A DNA stretch of 40,769 bases from the IMG/VR virus record IMGVR_UViG_3300031785_001307, positions 1 to 40,769 of that record, one strand, 5' to 3'. This document shows, one piece after another, positions 13,596 through 24,900 of the stretch (its first letter is position 1; each line of letters begins with the position of its first letter). Under the pieces are notes generated by a model. That model did not search any database. It had not been told where the DNA came from and saw only the letters and a list, made by a program, of their open reading frames with translations. The stretch is from a virus. A program made the translations under genes and the position numbers.

Positions 13596-14164
13596 TAACC
13601 AAATGTACCAACAAACTGAGCATAAACAATTTGTCCACCATCAGATGTCCAAAAGTCTACAATCTTAGGTTGTGTAACACTTGCGATTGTAAATGGAGTT
13701 GGAAAAGTGCTTTCATATCTAAGCACACCACCAGCAGAAGCGGCAAATGTTACTGTTCTACTCACTCCATCACTTGTTATTACTAATCTTAATTTTCCAA
13801 GTTTTCCATTTGCTGGCCACTCTGTTAAAGTCAAAGTCAAGTCAGCACCAACTTGTACAGTTTGATAATGGCCATTGCTCCAGTTTACATTATTAGAACT
13901 ACTTACATTTCCAATACCGTATCTTTCTTCAGTACAGGCAATAAAATTTGCTTCGCTTATTTTATTTCCGTTGAAATCATTATTGGTTGCATTCTTTAAT
14001 GCCGCATTGGTATCTAAACTTGTTAAGTCTGCCGCAACGTTAGATAACTGTGTTCTTATAATGTTAAAATTATCTCTAAACCCTTGACTATCATTATCTT
14101 GTCCTGCAACAGGAAAAGTTTGGTCTATTCCTAGTATAGAGCTTGAACTTGTTGTTATTGCCAT
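13595..14164 (-). CDS. Tail-fibre-like structural protein (short)
   Basis: 189 residues. The N-terminus (GIDQTFPVAGQDNDSQGFRDNFNIIRTQLSNVAADL) has the D(N/D)xxxxFRxxFNxIxxxLxx pattern shared, in variant form, by the starts of three fibre genes upstream (16755, 18397 and 18936). The rest is beta-rich with T/S/N repeats and small Gly turns (TVQVGADLTLTLTEWPANGKLGKLRLVI), like fibre tips. Preceded by a perfect late octamer and a GGAGAA ribosome site, so it is a late gene. Exact position in the virion is unknown. Confidence 0.75.
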   Translation of the reverse strand: MAITTSSSSILGIDQTFPVAGQDNDSQGFRDNFNIIRTQLSNVAADLTSLDTNAALKNATNNDFNGNKISEANFIACTEERYGIGNVSSSNNVNWSNGHYQTVQVGADLTLTLTEWPANGKLGKLRLVITSDGVSRTVTFAASAGGVLRYESTFPTPFTIASVTQPKIVDFWTSDGGQIVYAQFVGTFG

Positions 14165-14181
14165 AATCTATTCTCCATATG

Positions 14182-14189
14182 TATTTATA
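14182..14189 (-). promoter_or_regulatory. T4-type late promoter octamer
   Basis: Minus strand TATAAATAC, 17 bp upstream of the fibre gene starting at 14164, with a GGAGAA ribosome site between. Confidence 0.7.
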
Positions 14190-14193
14190 TTAT

Positions 14194-16731
14194 TTAGACA
14201 TTGTATTCATAATTATGAAACAGTAAATATTGTTCTTGGCTATTTCCAGTAGTTGCATCTATTAAATATCTGTCTATATCAAAGTCAAACTGCTTGAAAT
14301 CTATGTTGTTAGCTTTTATAGCTGTCATAATCTGTGTGCTTGTGCCAGGTTTGCAGTAACACAAAGGAACTGCTTTTACATAGCCTAATATTTCAATTTT
14401 ACCTGGTTGTGATGTACGCATCCATAATGGCAAATAATTAATTTCAGTTTCTCCTACACTTTTAATACTTTCTCTCATATTTGTTATGTTAGACATGAAT
14501 TTCTTTGTGTCTTGAGTGCCATCAGTTTTTACATTTAAATTGTCTGCTTTTATTGTATTTTCAGGTACAGGTCTAAATCTGTATGGATCGCTTGTTCCTG
14601 CTACAGTTGCCTTAAGTGTTACATCGGTAGACCCTCTAATACCTATACTTATATTTTCATCTAAACTGGAGATTACATCTCCTGTTCTTGATCCAACTGT
14701 AAAGCTAGGATAGAAATAGTATGTTACATCACCATATCTTCTTGTACCTATTACAGTACCCGAAGGGCTTAGATTTTCTACACTATTCCCAGGAGCATCG
14801 TAAAGAGTAGAGTTTACCAAACGTTTTTCTTGGTTTCTAATTTGTAAGGTTTTTCGTGTTTTTCCTGTATCATTCTCTGCAGGATCAATTATTTCTAAAT
14901 AAATTACTTCATATACAGTATCGTTTGTACCTGGAGTTTTTGCAATAGCAGATTTTAATTCACCAAATCTAAACTTTTTTCTTTTATGATGTTTACTCAT
15001 TGCAGACATGTAATATTGTGCTTGTTTAGTTTCAATGCCTGCATATACTAACATTTTCATATCTTTTTGAATTCCAAAATTAGGATCATTAGGTCTATAA
15101 ATTAAACTGTTTTCAAATATGTTATTATTGCTGGTTATTAGTTCTAATGCAGATCTTTTTTCTAATTTTAAAAAAGGTTTTATATATACATTGCTGTAAA
15201 GTTTATCATCTGGGTCTGTTACTTTTAAACTAAATTCTCTTGTAATTGCACTATATCCAAAATGATCTTGTACTCTAACTGTAAATTTAAATTGTCTATC
15301 AATAAAGGTTGTGTTACCATCTAATTTAAAATTGTTATTATCAAAAATTGTAAGACCAGGAGCAGTTGCAGTGCCAAAGCTATTAATTTTTCCTATTATT
15401 TGTCCATCGTATCCCAAATTCAACCCTGGCGGTAAACTGCCACTTACAAGTGTATATAATAAATTGGCATTTGGTACAGTGCTTGTAGCTTGTATACTCA
15501 ATGTACTGATATAATTACTATCAATAGTGCCCATATCACTTGTTGTTGTCCAATTTAATACACTATCTATTTCTCCTAGCATTTTTACAGTGAATGTTTT
15601 GTCTTTAAAACTTTCTTCTGCTGTACCTGGAGTTTGTCTTCTTGCCCTAACAGTGAATTTATATTCTTTTGTCACCGCTGGTTGATACGGAACCAACCCA
15701 GCAATTTCTCCCGTTGAAGGGTCTAATGATAAACCTGGCGGTAAAGTTGTAGCAGAACCATCGTCATTTAAAGATTGTAATGAATAATCAATTACACCAG
15801 TTAAGCTGTTAGGATCTATCACATCTAAAAATAATGTGACGTAATTGTTTGCTCTTCTAAATCCAAAATTTGCCGGTGTTAACCAAATTGGAACTCTTAC
15901 GTTACTGTTGTCTGCTGTAAAGACTCCATTAGCAACTTTCATTATTGTGTTATCTGCACGTAAAAAATCATCTCCTACAACATAAATCCTAAAAGTTCTT
16001 TTTGATATGCTGTCACCGTCACTAACAGATACTCTGAATTCATAAAATCTATTAAGTTTCTTTGGGCTTCTAGATGGAGTAGAGGTGTCGTAAATAACTG
16101 TGTCATAAAAGAAACTGTCAAAGCCATTGTCTGGCCTAACACCAAAATCAAAAGGAAACTTTCCGAAGTTGTTACTATCAAAATGACCGCTAGATGATCC
16201 AGCTTCAAGAGCAAGTATAGGTTCTACAATACCAACTAGTCTTCCATCGGTTGTAAGCTGAATTCCTGGAGGTAATTCTCCATCACCGGCTTGTATATAA
16301 TATTCTATATTATCTCCTGCTATTGTATCAGGGTCACTAGCAATTAATTGGAAATCTAAAGGAGCACTGTCTATTATATAATAACTATTATTAGGTCCAA
16401 CCGGTAACAAATCTTCAGGAGTTGTCCATACTGGAGCATCAGCACCTGTAACTATAATTGTATATGTCCTATCATCTATTACACCATACTGTTCAGCTCT
16501 GACAACAAAAGTATAAGATGTATTAGTTTTAACTTCAAACGGAGTACCTTCTAAAGTAGCACCATTTAAACGTAGCCCATTTGGAATAGTACCTGAGATA
16601 ACCTTTACAGACATATTGTTACTTGTCAAAGGCAAGTAAGTTGAATCAATAGGTAAGGCGTAAGTAGTTGTAACTCTTTCTTCTAGTGTGGTTAATACAG
16701 TTCCAGATTTAGTAGTCCAAAAGTTGGCCAT
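14194..16731 (-). CDS. Fibre protein with four cadherin/Ig-like repeats
   Basis: 845 residues. At least four repeats carry the putative-Ig (He_PIG) pattern: IPNGLRLNGATLEGTP (about 50), LPPGIQLTTDGRLVGIV (about 153), LPPGLSLDPSTGEIAGLVP (about 331) and LPPGLNLGYDGQIIGKI (about 431), each followed by a strand ending in FTVR or FRVS. Such domains are common in phage adhesins and bind carbohydrate or other fibre parts. The C-terminal 300 residues lack them and may be the virion attachment or trimerisation part. No transmembrane segment. It lies in the fibre block and is probably a receptor-binding or tail-side protein. Confidence 0.8.
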   Translation of the reverse strand: MANFWTTKSGTVLTTLEERVTTTYALPIDSTYLPLTSNNMSVKVISGTIPNGLRLNGATLEGTPFEVKTNTSYTFVVRAEQYGVIDDRTYTIIVTGADAPVWTTPEDLLPVGPNNSYYIIDSAPLDFQLIASDPDTIAGDNIEYYIQAGDGELPPGIQLTTDGRLVGIVEPILALEAGSSSGHFDSNNFGKFPFDFGVRPDNGFDSFFYDTVIYDTSTPSRSPKKLNRFYEFRVSVSDGDSISKRTFRIYVVGDDFLRADNTIMKVANGVFTADNSNVRVPIWLTPANFGFRRANNYVTLFLDVIDPNSLTGVIDYSLQSLNDDGSATTLPPGLSLDPSTGEIAGLVPYQPAVTKEYKFTVRARRQTPGTAEESFKDKTFTVKMLGEIDSVLNWTTTSDMGTIDSNYISTLSIQATSTVPNANLLYTLVSGSLPPGLNLGYDGQIIGKINSFGTATAPGLTIFDNNNFKLDGNTTFIDRQFKFTVRVQDHFGYSAITREFSLKVTDPDDKLYSNVYIKPFLKLEKRSALELITSNNNIFENSLIYRPNDPNFGIQKDMKMLVYAGIETKQAQYYMSAMSKHHKRKKFRFGELKSAIAKTPGTNDTVYEVIYLEIIDPAENDTGKTRKTLQIRNQEKRLVNSTLYDAPGNSVENLSPSGTVIGTRRYGDVTYYFYPSFTVGSRTGDVISSLDENISIGIRGSTDVTLKATVAGTSDPYRFRPVPENTIKADNLNVKTDGTQDTKKFMSNITNMRESIKSVGETEINYLPLWMRTSQPGKIEILGYVKAVPLCYCKPGTSTQIMTAIKANNIDFKQFDFDIDRYLIDATTGNSQEQYLLFHNYEYNV

Positions 16732-16748
16732 AATATCTCCTTATACTG

Positions 16749-16756
16749 TATTTATT
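16749..16756 (-). promoter_or_regulatory. Late-promoter variant (AATAAATA)
   Basis: Minus strand AATAAATAC, 17 bp before the Ig-repeat fibre gene (ATG at 16731), with a GGAGAT ribosome site after it; it overlaps the stop of the gene upstream. Confidence 0.45.
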
Positions 16757-17462
16757 AGGAAATAAACTGACCGCCATCTACAGTAATATCCAATGGCGAT
16801 GCAAAAGACCCAAAATCAAAATCCTGTGTAAGGATAATAAAATCAAGGACACTATCTGCTGTTTGGGCAATAGTTCCTAAGTCAAAATCAACAAGTGTTT
16901 TGCTGATGTTCCTAATATCAATTCCGTATACTAAACCTTCTAAACTACCATTTATATTAGTAGCGGTCAAGGTGTTTACGTTTGAAATATTATTGTTGTT
17001 GGCATTAAGATTACCGCCTAGTGTAGGTGCAGTATCTGTAGCGACTAACCCAGTACCAACTACGTCAATAAAAAGGTCATCTGAAGTTACTCTTGTTTCT
17101 ACAGCGTTTCCGCCTTGAATTCTTAATGTTTGATTTCCTGCAGGTAATACTTTACTTCCACTATCTGATACAACAATTAATTGGTCCAATCCTGCTTGTG
17201 TGCCGGTAATTGTAATGGCATTTCCGCCTGAACTGATGCTAATTCCACTCCCTGCTGATATGCTTTTAAATTGTAATGTGTTGTCTGAACGTTGAGCAAA
17301 TATTCCAGTCCCAGTTCCTAAGTTTGCACCTTCAGTTGTCGTGTTGACTATATTGGTGTTTAATTCAGTAAAATTGTTGTTTACTTTTATAAATGCTTCA
17401 CGAAGATCATCACCTGTACCGTCGTTTGCAATATTACCTATATTAATTGTTTGAATAGCCAT
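16755..17462 (-). CDS. Tail-fibre protein with shared N-terminal module
   Basis: 235 residues. Starts with INIGNIANDGTGDDLREAFIKVNNNFTELN, close to the starts of the genes at 18936 ([30 protein letters not shown]) and 18397 (VNIGTSINKGDGDPLRTAFDKINQNFNELY), so these proteins likely share an attachment domain. The middle is T/S/G/N-rich beta sequence (TLTATNINGSL, GGNLNANNNNISNVNTL) and the end is a short compact domain. A late structural protein; fibre rod or adaptor is inferred. Confidence 0.75.
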   Translation of the reverse strand: MAIQTINIGNIANDGTGDDLREAFIKVNNNFTELNTNIVNTTTEGANLGTGTGIFAQRSDNTLQFKSISAGSGISISSGGNAITITGTQAGLDQLIVVSDSGSKVLPAGNQTLRIQGGNAVETRVTSDDLFIDVVGTGLVATDTAPTLGGNLNANNNNISNVNTLTATNINGSLEGLVYGIDIRNISKTLVDFDLGTIAQTADSVLDFIILTQDFDFGSFASPLDITVDGGQFIS

Positions 17463-17474
17463 TTTTATCTCCGT

Positions 17475-18362
17475 TTATACAAAACTCACTAGTGAAGCAC
17501 GTTTCCAACCTGCAGTGGTTTTTACATAAATGTGTGAACTTGTGTGCCTTATTTCGCCCAAAGCTCCAGTATCAAGTGTTCCTGTAGGTGTTGCTCCTGG
17601 TGTTGCTACAATAGTACCGTATAGTGTTTGACTATGTGCATCTAACATTTGAGTACTATCTTCAGCATATACAGATCCAGTAATACTGTTAGCAACCACT
17701 GTAGTTGTTTCTACCTTACCTGTAATTTTACCGTTTACACTATCTACAAGTAATGCTGAATCATCACCAAAAACTGAACCAGTTATGTCTATATTTGAGA
17801 TGTTAATAGTATTTCCGTTTGAAATTGTTACTTGACCGTTGCTATAACTTAAAGTTTGGCTATCTGTTGCTGATGTAATATATCCTGCATCATTGTTTAA
17901 TAAACTTACATTCATTCCTGCCTGTAAAGCATTATCCGCAAGTGTTCCTTGAGACGAAGATGCAAAACTTAAGGTTGCAGGTTCGTATCTACCTAAACTT
18001 GAATTATATAATAATGCCTGTCCATTAGCAGGTGCAGTTGAACCAACATTATCCAAACTTTCAAGTGTTGTTTTAATTGTAGGTTTATCAGTTAAATCTG
18101 TGTATGATCCACTAAATGGAGTAGGTGTGTTAGACAAATCTGTATAACTACCAGTAAATGCAACAGTGTTTAAACTTTGCCCATTTACAGTAAAAGCAGA
18201 TGTATCAACAACCATTGAATTAGCAGTTATAGTACCACTTGCAGTTACAGCAACAACATTTACTATATTATTACCACTTAAATTTAAATTATCACCTGAC
18301 GGTAATTCTTTTATTTTATTATCATCTGTTGTGTCTACTACTAATGGGTATCTTGTCGCCAT
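17475..18362 (-). CDS. Tail-fibre protein with repeated strand motifs
   Basis: 295 residues, rich in T, S, N, G and A. It contains LNLSGNNIVNV, GSYTDL repeated twice, and two copies of the GS(V/I)(F/Y)(G/A)(D/E)DS motif (GSVFGDDSALLVDSVNGKITG and GSVYAEDSTQMLDAHSQ), also seen in the neighbouring gene at 18397. Ends with IRHTSSHIYVKTTAGWKRASL, a likely globular tip. The start MATRYPLVVDTTDD differs from the shared module of the others. A GATAAATA late-like box precedes it. Confidence 0.75.
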   Translation of the reverse strand: MATRYPLVVDTTDDNKIKELPSGDNLNLSGNNIVNVVAVTASGTITANSMVVDTSAFTVNGQSLNTVAFTGSYTDLSNTPTPFSGSYTDLTDKPTIKTTLESLDNVGSTAPANGQALLYNSSLGRYEPATLSFASSSQGTLADNALQAGMNVSLLNNDAGYITSATDSQTLSYSNGQVTISNGNTINISNIDITGSVFGDDSALLVDSVNGKITGKVETTTVVANSITGSVYAEDSTQMLDAHSQTLYGTIVATPGATPTGTLDTGALGEIRHTSSHIYVKTTAGWKRASLVSFV

Positions 18363-18381
18363 ATCTTTTTCCTATTTGTAA

Positions 18382-18389
18382 TATTTATC
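18382..18389 (-). promoter_or_regulatory. Late-promoter variant (GATAAATA)
   Basis: Minus strand GATAAATA, about 19 bp before the fibre gene starting at 18362, with an AGGAAA ribosome site in between. Confidence 0.45.
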
Positions 18390-18396
18390 TGTCGCA

Positions 18397-18936
18397 TCAT
18401 AGAGCCGCTATTCTAAGTTTAAAAGCCGCAAAATCAGCACTTGCCGCTACTTCTGCCTTTAAAACACTTAATTTTACATAACCTGGTATATTTCCATTTA
18501 CTGCATCTACTAGCACTGTTGAATCATCTGCAAATACACTGCCGGTTAAGTCGCCATCAAATTTTCCTGAAAATGTTGAACTAGAACTGTCAAAAACTTT
18601 TGTACTATCGTCAGCAAAAATATCACCTTGAACATCTTTAATTTGCAAACTACCACCGTCTACTGTTATGTTTCCTGCGGCATCTGACTGCAATCTAGTC
18701 CCACCTATATATATAAAATCTCTTACATATAAATCACTCCATTGTTTAGTTGCTGATCCTAATGCAAACCCCCCGTCTGTGGTTGGAATCATATTAGAGC
18801 CAATACTGTCTAAGTCTAATGTAGTAGAAGCATACAGTTCATTAAAGTTTTGATTAATTTTATCAAAAGCTGTTCTTAAAGGATCGCCATCTCCTTTATT
18901 AATACTTGTACCAATGTTTACTAGTTGTTTAGCCAT
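18397..18936 (-). CDS. Short tail-fibre protein with shared N-terminal module
   Basis: 179 residues. N-terminal VNIGTSINKGDGDPLRTAFDKINQNFNELY is the shared module. The body has DGGFALGSATKQWSDLYVRDFIYIGGTRLQ, a repeat-like fibre segment, then GSVFADDSTVLVDAVNGNIPG, the DDS motif shared with the previous gene, and a short helical end. Its ATG overlaps the stop of the giant gene upstream by one base, so translation is likely coupled. Probably a fibre subunit attached to the same site as its paralogues. Confidence 0.75.
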   Translation of the reverse strand: MAKQLVNIGTSINKGDGDPLRTAFDKINQNFNELYASTTLDLDSIGSNMIPTTDGGFALGSATKQWSDLYVRDFIYIGGTRLQSDAAGNITVDGGSLQIKDVQGDIFADDSTKVFDSSSSTFSGKFDGDLTGSVFADDSTVLVDAVNGNIPGYVKLSVLKAEVAASADFAAFKLRIAAL

Positions 18937-21900
18937 TACACTCTCCCTACTACGACTTCAACAATACCTCTGTCGTCATCGTCTTTAGTACCAACTGCTT
19001 TACCAATCACTGTACCTACTACAGGATCGTTTTGAACTATACCATAGCCTTCAATTGCACTGGAAACAATTATGTCTCCTTTTTCAACTTTTCCTAACAC
19101 TTTACAAGGCACTCGTCCTTGTAAAGCAATAGCTACTGCATGTTCTCCTTGCAGTTCACTATTCATTAAGTATGCAGGATCAGTTGTAACAACACCTGCT
19201 ACTTTTCTATCACCTTTATATTTTGTTACAGTAACTTCTTGTTCTCCACCAAACACTAAAACTGTACCTGGTTCATACTCTGCATCTGCAAGATATTTCT
19301 CAGCCAAGTCAGCGTATTGTGCTGAAGTTGCTGTTCCCTCAAACACAGCGGCATAAACAGTATTCCATTTCCTATCTGTATGACCTATGTTTCTATTATT
19401 CGCGGTAGCGTCAGGTTCAAAATTAGAATCAACTCTTGAGTTAAATGTTACAGTATCAGCACTTGCATCATTTCCTATATCCGTATTTCCGGTGACACTA
19501 AAACCATCATTTACAACAACATTTCCAGTGCCATTTGCTTGTAAAGTTAAATTAGAATCTGCCGCAAAACTTGTTAATGAATTTGCATATAATCCGCCAG
19601 TTGAGACTTCTATACCTGTAGCATCTGATACTGTTAATTTGCCTGTTACTGTCGCAGTATCATTAATATTTACAGTTCCAGTGCCATTAGCACTTAAAGT
19701 TAAGTTTGTATCTGCTGTTAAACTGCTAATAGTGTCTGTTTGTAGCCCAGTTGTGTTTATTCTTGCTTGAGCCGCTCCGTTTGCAAATACAACAACAGTG
19801 TTTGCGGAACTTTCTGCAAAACCAGTATCAGCACCTAATACTATTCCTGTACTGTTCGTTCCGCCATTAGCTCCTTCGTCAATGGCTTCAATAGCTTTTG
19901 AGTAAACCCAGTTTGTAGCTACAAATCCTTTTCCTGCTCTACCCTTAACGGTTGTGCTAGGTGCACCACTATTAGTTTGTGCGTTACTTTCAGCAGTTAC
20001 TAATAGATTTGGTGTATTAGTTTGTGTATCGGCATATGGTTTACCAACATTTATTAGTCCTGGAATATCTACATTAAGTGAATTTGTTGATGTACCCGCC
20101 GCTTCAAGCACAGTTGCTTGTCCTGGTGTTTTTACTTGTAAAGTAGTACCATTCAAAGAAAGCACTTCGTAAGTGTCATTACCACCTAATATAATTGCCT
20201 CTGCTTGTAAAGCACCTGCCGCAACTCCTGTACTTGCAGTTTTTCTCAAAGCAACAGTGTCTGCACCTGAACTATCTGACAATTTTTTATTTGTGTAGCT
20301 ACCTGCACCATCTCTTAACAATACATCTATTGTACCACCTGTGGTGTTATAGGTGCTAAAGTCACCATCAGCAAGTCCGCCACCTTCAGTAATAATAGTT
20401 GAAAATGCTACAGCACTTACAGCACCCGCATTTGCGGCACTTCTACCTAGAACTGTATCAGTTGCAATATGTTGTAATTTTGCAGGATCAATACCGTCAG
20501 TTGTTGATGTTGCTGTTTGTAATTCTATCCAACCATTTGTAGCGTCAAATTCACTTGCTTTGAAACTAGCAAGGCCTAAATCAGATTGTGATATACCTGT
20601 AGCGTTTGCTCTAGTGCTAGCCGCAGTCATTGCTAATTTACTTTGGGCTATTGCGGCACTTGCATTTACGTCAGCATTTACAAGTGATCCTGGCTCATAT
20701 TGTAGATTTATTTCTGTATTACTGCTTGTTCTTGTTACGGTAATATTAACATCACTACCAGAAGCTTCAGAAGCATGTGTATATTCATCAAATGGTCCAG
20801 ACACGTTATTTACTAATGCGTTACTAATTGCGTTTGCAGTTGCAGTACCATTTGTATAAGATGCATCATTGTCAGGATCAAAAGTTCCTGTTACAGGTGT
20901 ATAAACAATTCTTCTTTTACTATTTCCAAATTGCTCGTCATTTACAGTTGTAACTTGTACAATAGTACCTGACGCACTTCCGCCGTTATTTTCTAAATTA
21001 TTTCCTGCTACAAAAGTTCCGCCTGTTTCTGCATCTGTTATAATAATTTTATTACCAGTAGCAACCATTATCTCATTAGTACCCGGTGTTTCTTCTGAGA
21101 AGTCTCTCATTTTTCCTAAAGTACTAAATGCTTCGGCATTACCATCTACATAATTTTTGTTTGTAACATCTGTACCGCTTGAAGGTAATCCTACGTTAGT
21201 AATATTATTACTGTTAAGATTTAAATTACCTTCCATTGGGCTTAAACCGTTTAGAGGTAAAAAGCCTGGTCCTATTCTATTTGATGTTCCTGGTATTTGA
21301 GCACCGGATTTAACATTGAAACCTAATGCCCTGTTAATAAAATTTCCTACAGCTCTTTCTGTTGGTACAGCTTGTCCTGATTCATCTGAAAAAGCATCGT
21401 CTGCACTAAATTCATTAATAGTGACACCTTTCTTAAATCCTAAACTGTTTGCATTTGAAAGTCCAATTTCACCTGCAAAAGTAATGTCACCTGTTGATTG
21501 ATCAACACTAAAGAATTTACCAACTCTAAAGAATCCGTCTTGGTCTGTACTTACAAAGAACACTCTACCTTTTCTACGTTCCCAAACTTGTGAATTACTT
21601 GCACTGTCTGCATCAGTATAAAAGTCTGCAAGAGCATTGACTGGATCACCTAGGATAACATTTGGGTAGTTTGAATCATTAAATGATCCAGTACCTATCT
21701 GTGTAAAGTCGTGTCCTGTTGCTCTTAACAATGATATAGCAACAGTGATTTCTGCTGTAGAACCTCCTATTAAACCTGCTTCTAATCTTTGAACAGTTCC
21801 AGTAGTTGGAATAGCCGTTGCTAATCCCGAACCAGATACTCCACTTATGTTTACATTTGGAGAATCGTCAAAATCTATAAATGCAAATTCAGCTGTTGTA

Positions 21901-24900
21901 ACAGTTGTAGGTGTTCCTAAATTTGTATTTGCACCAGAAGGATCTAATATTATATCAGCAGTAGTTGTAAATGCACCTGTTGCATTTATTACCTGTAATT
22001 CTGCTTGTCCTGAAATAGTATTTTTTACAGTAGCAGTAACAGTGGTAGCACCAACTGTTTGCTGAACTGTTTGACCTGCGGTTGCTGTTTTACCTGCTCC
22101 AAAGTCTATTACATCAACTTCGTCATAGTTTGTTATTTGATGAACTTTTCCATCCCATAGGAATATCATTCCTCCACCGTAGCCGCCATCTCCTGGTTGC
22201 TTACCTGCTTGTGTCGAACTATCTCTTGTTAATCTTAGAGCTTGTGTAAATTGACTAGTACCTCCTGATGTTACTTTATTAATTGCTAGTCTTGTATCAC
22301 CTGAATTAGCACCATACTTACCTGAACCAGCATTGTTATTTTCAGACATCCTTGCTGGTAATGGAGACAAATCAATAAAGTTGTATCCTTGCTCAAATGT
22401 TGTTAAAACTTGGTTTGCAGGTAATGCTTGACTTAAACTGTCACTTGTTGCAAAACTTGTACTTCTATAGGTTGTAGTATCGCTTTCATCAAAGTTAATA
22501 GCAGTACTTGGTCTAGTAACCAATGATGGCGGATCAGTTACTCCGCTGAACACATGGTTAAAGTTATTCCTAAATGCAATATCAGTGTTATCAGTTACAG
22601 TTGCCTGGAGTGTACCAAAGAAATCATCTTTTTGCACATCATCTGCTACTAGTTCTAATCTGTAGATGTTAAACATTTCAGAAGTAACTGCACCGGCAGT
22701 ATTTGTAGGTCCACTACTACCATACACTGTACCTACAGTAAATGTCAAATCATTGGTAGGTGTTGCACCACCTATAAGATCGCCTGCAACCTTAAAAGTA
22801 TCGCTTCCTGCGTATCCTGTTCCACATTTTATTATAGTTGCAGTTGCACTTGAACCGCCTGATTGAACAGTTACTGAAACAGTTAAACCTGTTCCAGAAC
22901 CACTAACATTTGTTGTTGTTAATCCATTTGCATCTTGTCCGAAAGTGGTTGTTGATCCTAAGTTAGGTATTGTGCCAGAAGCATATGTTGCGGTTTTTAC
23001 ACCTGTTCTAAGTATGTCTCCGCTTTCACCTACAACACCGTCATTGTCTGTATCAGAAAGGTTAGTCACTGCACTCACTTTATATCTTAATATTCCTGTT
23101 GCACCGCCATGATCGATTGTAAATTCACTTTGTGATGTTGGCGGAGTTGCAAAGTTGTACACTGTTATGCTAGGATCTAAATTAGCATTTGTCAATGCAG
23201 AATCTGTGTATGCCTTAATAGGTTGCATCATGTTATGTGTAAGTGTAGTTTGATCCGGAATCTCATTTGGATCAGCACCTTCTGCAATTAATCCAAAATT
23301 ACCATAACCATTTGAACAATTTAATGCTCTAATTTCAGATCCATTATTTGCATACATAGCTGTTTGACAGTAGTAAGTAAATGTTGATACTTGCTCTGAG
23401 AAAGCCGCATTGTTTGCAATCAATCCGTATCCTAAATCGTTAATTTGTGTAAAGTCATTTGCCAGCATAGATCTGTTACCAGCTGTTTGTAGGAAAATAT
23501 CTCTTTCTACAGTAGCAGATGTAAATTGGGATTCATCATAACCTACACTGTCATTTGAACCTGCATCTAAAAATAAAGTTGCTGTTCCTTGGCCCCCGTC
23601 ATAGTTTGCAATAGCATTTACCTGATAACGTCTACCTTCTACATAGAATGGACATGGTAATTGAGGTGGTCTAAGTCTAAGTCCTTGACCAACTGGACTT
23701 TGTACATTAATTTGGAAATTTCCATTTTTACTTAAAATCCGTGTTGGTAAGTTACCAACATAGGCATCTACATACATACCTCCAGAAAACGTTTTCTTGT
23801 TAATACTTTTACTGAAACTTGATGCAGTTTGAATGTACGGAGATTTAACTAGTACCTGTCCCTCAGGATCAAGCACACACATAAACCCTCCGTGTCCTCT
23901 AACTGTTACATTTCTAATAATAGTTTGGTCGCCCATTAGGAATACATCCATTTGGTCGTTTCTTAAAGGTGGATTATAATCAACATTGAATACAAAAGTT
24001 ATTTTGTCGATTAAACTTCCAACTATTGTAGATGTACCTGCTTCACCCGAACCTAATGTAAGGTCTGGTGTTTCTATGACACCACCTGCGGTGTATGTAC
24101 CTCCAAAAGTCACTGCATTGGTTGTAGCACTGAAAAAGGTATGATCATATTGTGCCGCTCCTGGTGACGCACCAACATTTACTGTAATAGTATTTGCTCC
24201 TACAGCCGTGATTGGTACTTGTTCACCATAAACAGGATCTGATATTCTTACAGCACCTGCTGTCGCACTAACAAAACTATGTGTACTTGTATCTGAACTT
24301 ACTCCTACATTTACTGTAATCGATTCTGGTGTATGAGCTGAAATAGTTAGTTTTGTGTTATATGCAGGATCTGTTACTCTTGGATATGTATGAAGAGTTG
24401 AATTACCATCTGTTGCACACGTGAATGTAAAACTGTTTGGAACCAGTGTAATTTTCTCACCATTTTCTAAAGGATGAGCTTTGTTTATGCTGTTTGCTGT
24501 AGCACTTACAAATGTATGAGCATATTGTGTGCCTACAGCTGATGGTCCTACATTAACTGTGATTGTTGTTGAGGTAATTTCATTAACAGTTAGTGCTTTT
24601 CCTGAAGCAGGATCACTAGGTCTTGGATATTGATGTTGTGACACATTACCGTCTTGGGTACATGTAAAAGTAATTGAACTATCATCTATCACAACGTAAT
24701 CATTGACTTGGAAGTTATGAGTGCCTAGTACAAGTGTCATTCTACCTGTGCTAGGATCGTATGAAGTACCACCTAAGGCTGTGTATTCATCTTTTGCAAG
24801 TAACTGTATTACTAAATCACCAGTATTTGGGTTATAAGCTGTGTCTCCAACTACAGGAGTAAAAGTTCTTAATCTTGGGTGTGACAGTCTTCTTATGTTT

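Noticed and set aside
15975-16214. 79-aa alternative frame in the Ig-repeat fibre gene
   Set aside because: Falls inside a well-supported long frame; composition is a frame shadow.
20353-20859. 168-aa plus-strand frame opposite the giant fibre gene
   Set aside because: Its residues are complement shadows of Ala/Thr/Ser/Asn-rich fibre codons; no ribosome site or promoter was noticed, and it lies wholly inside a well-supported coding frame.
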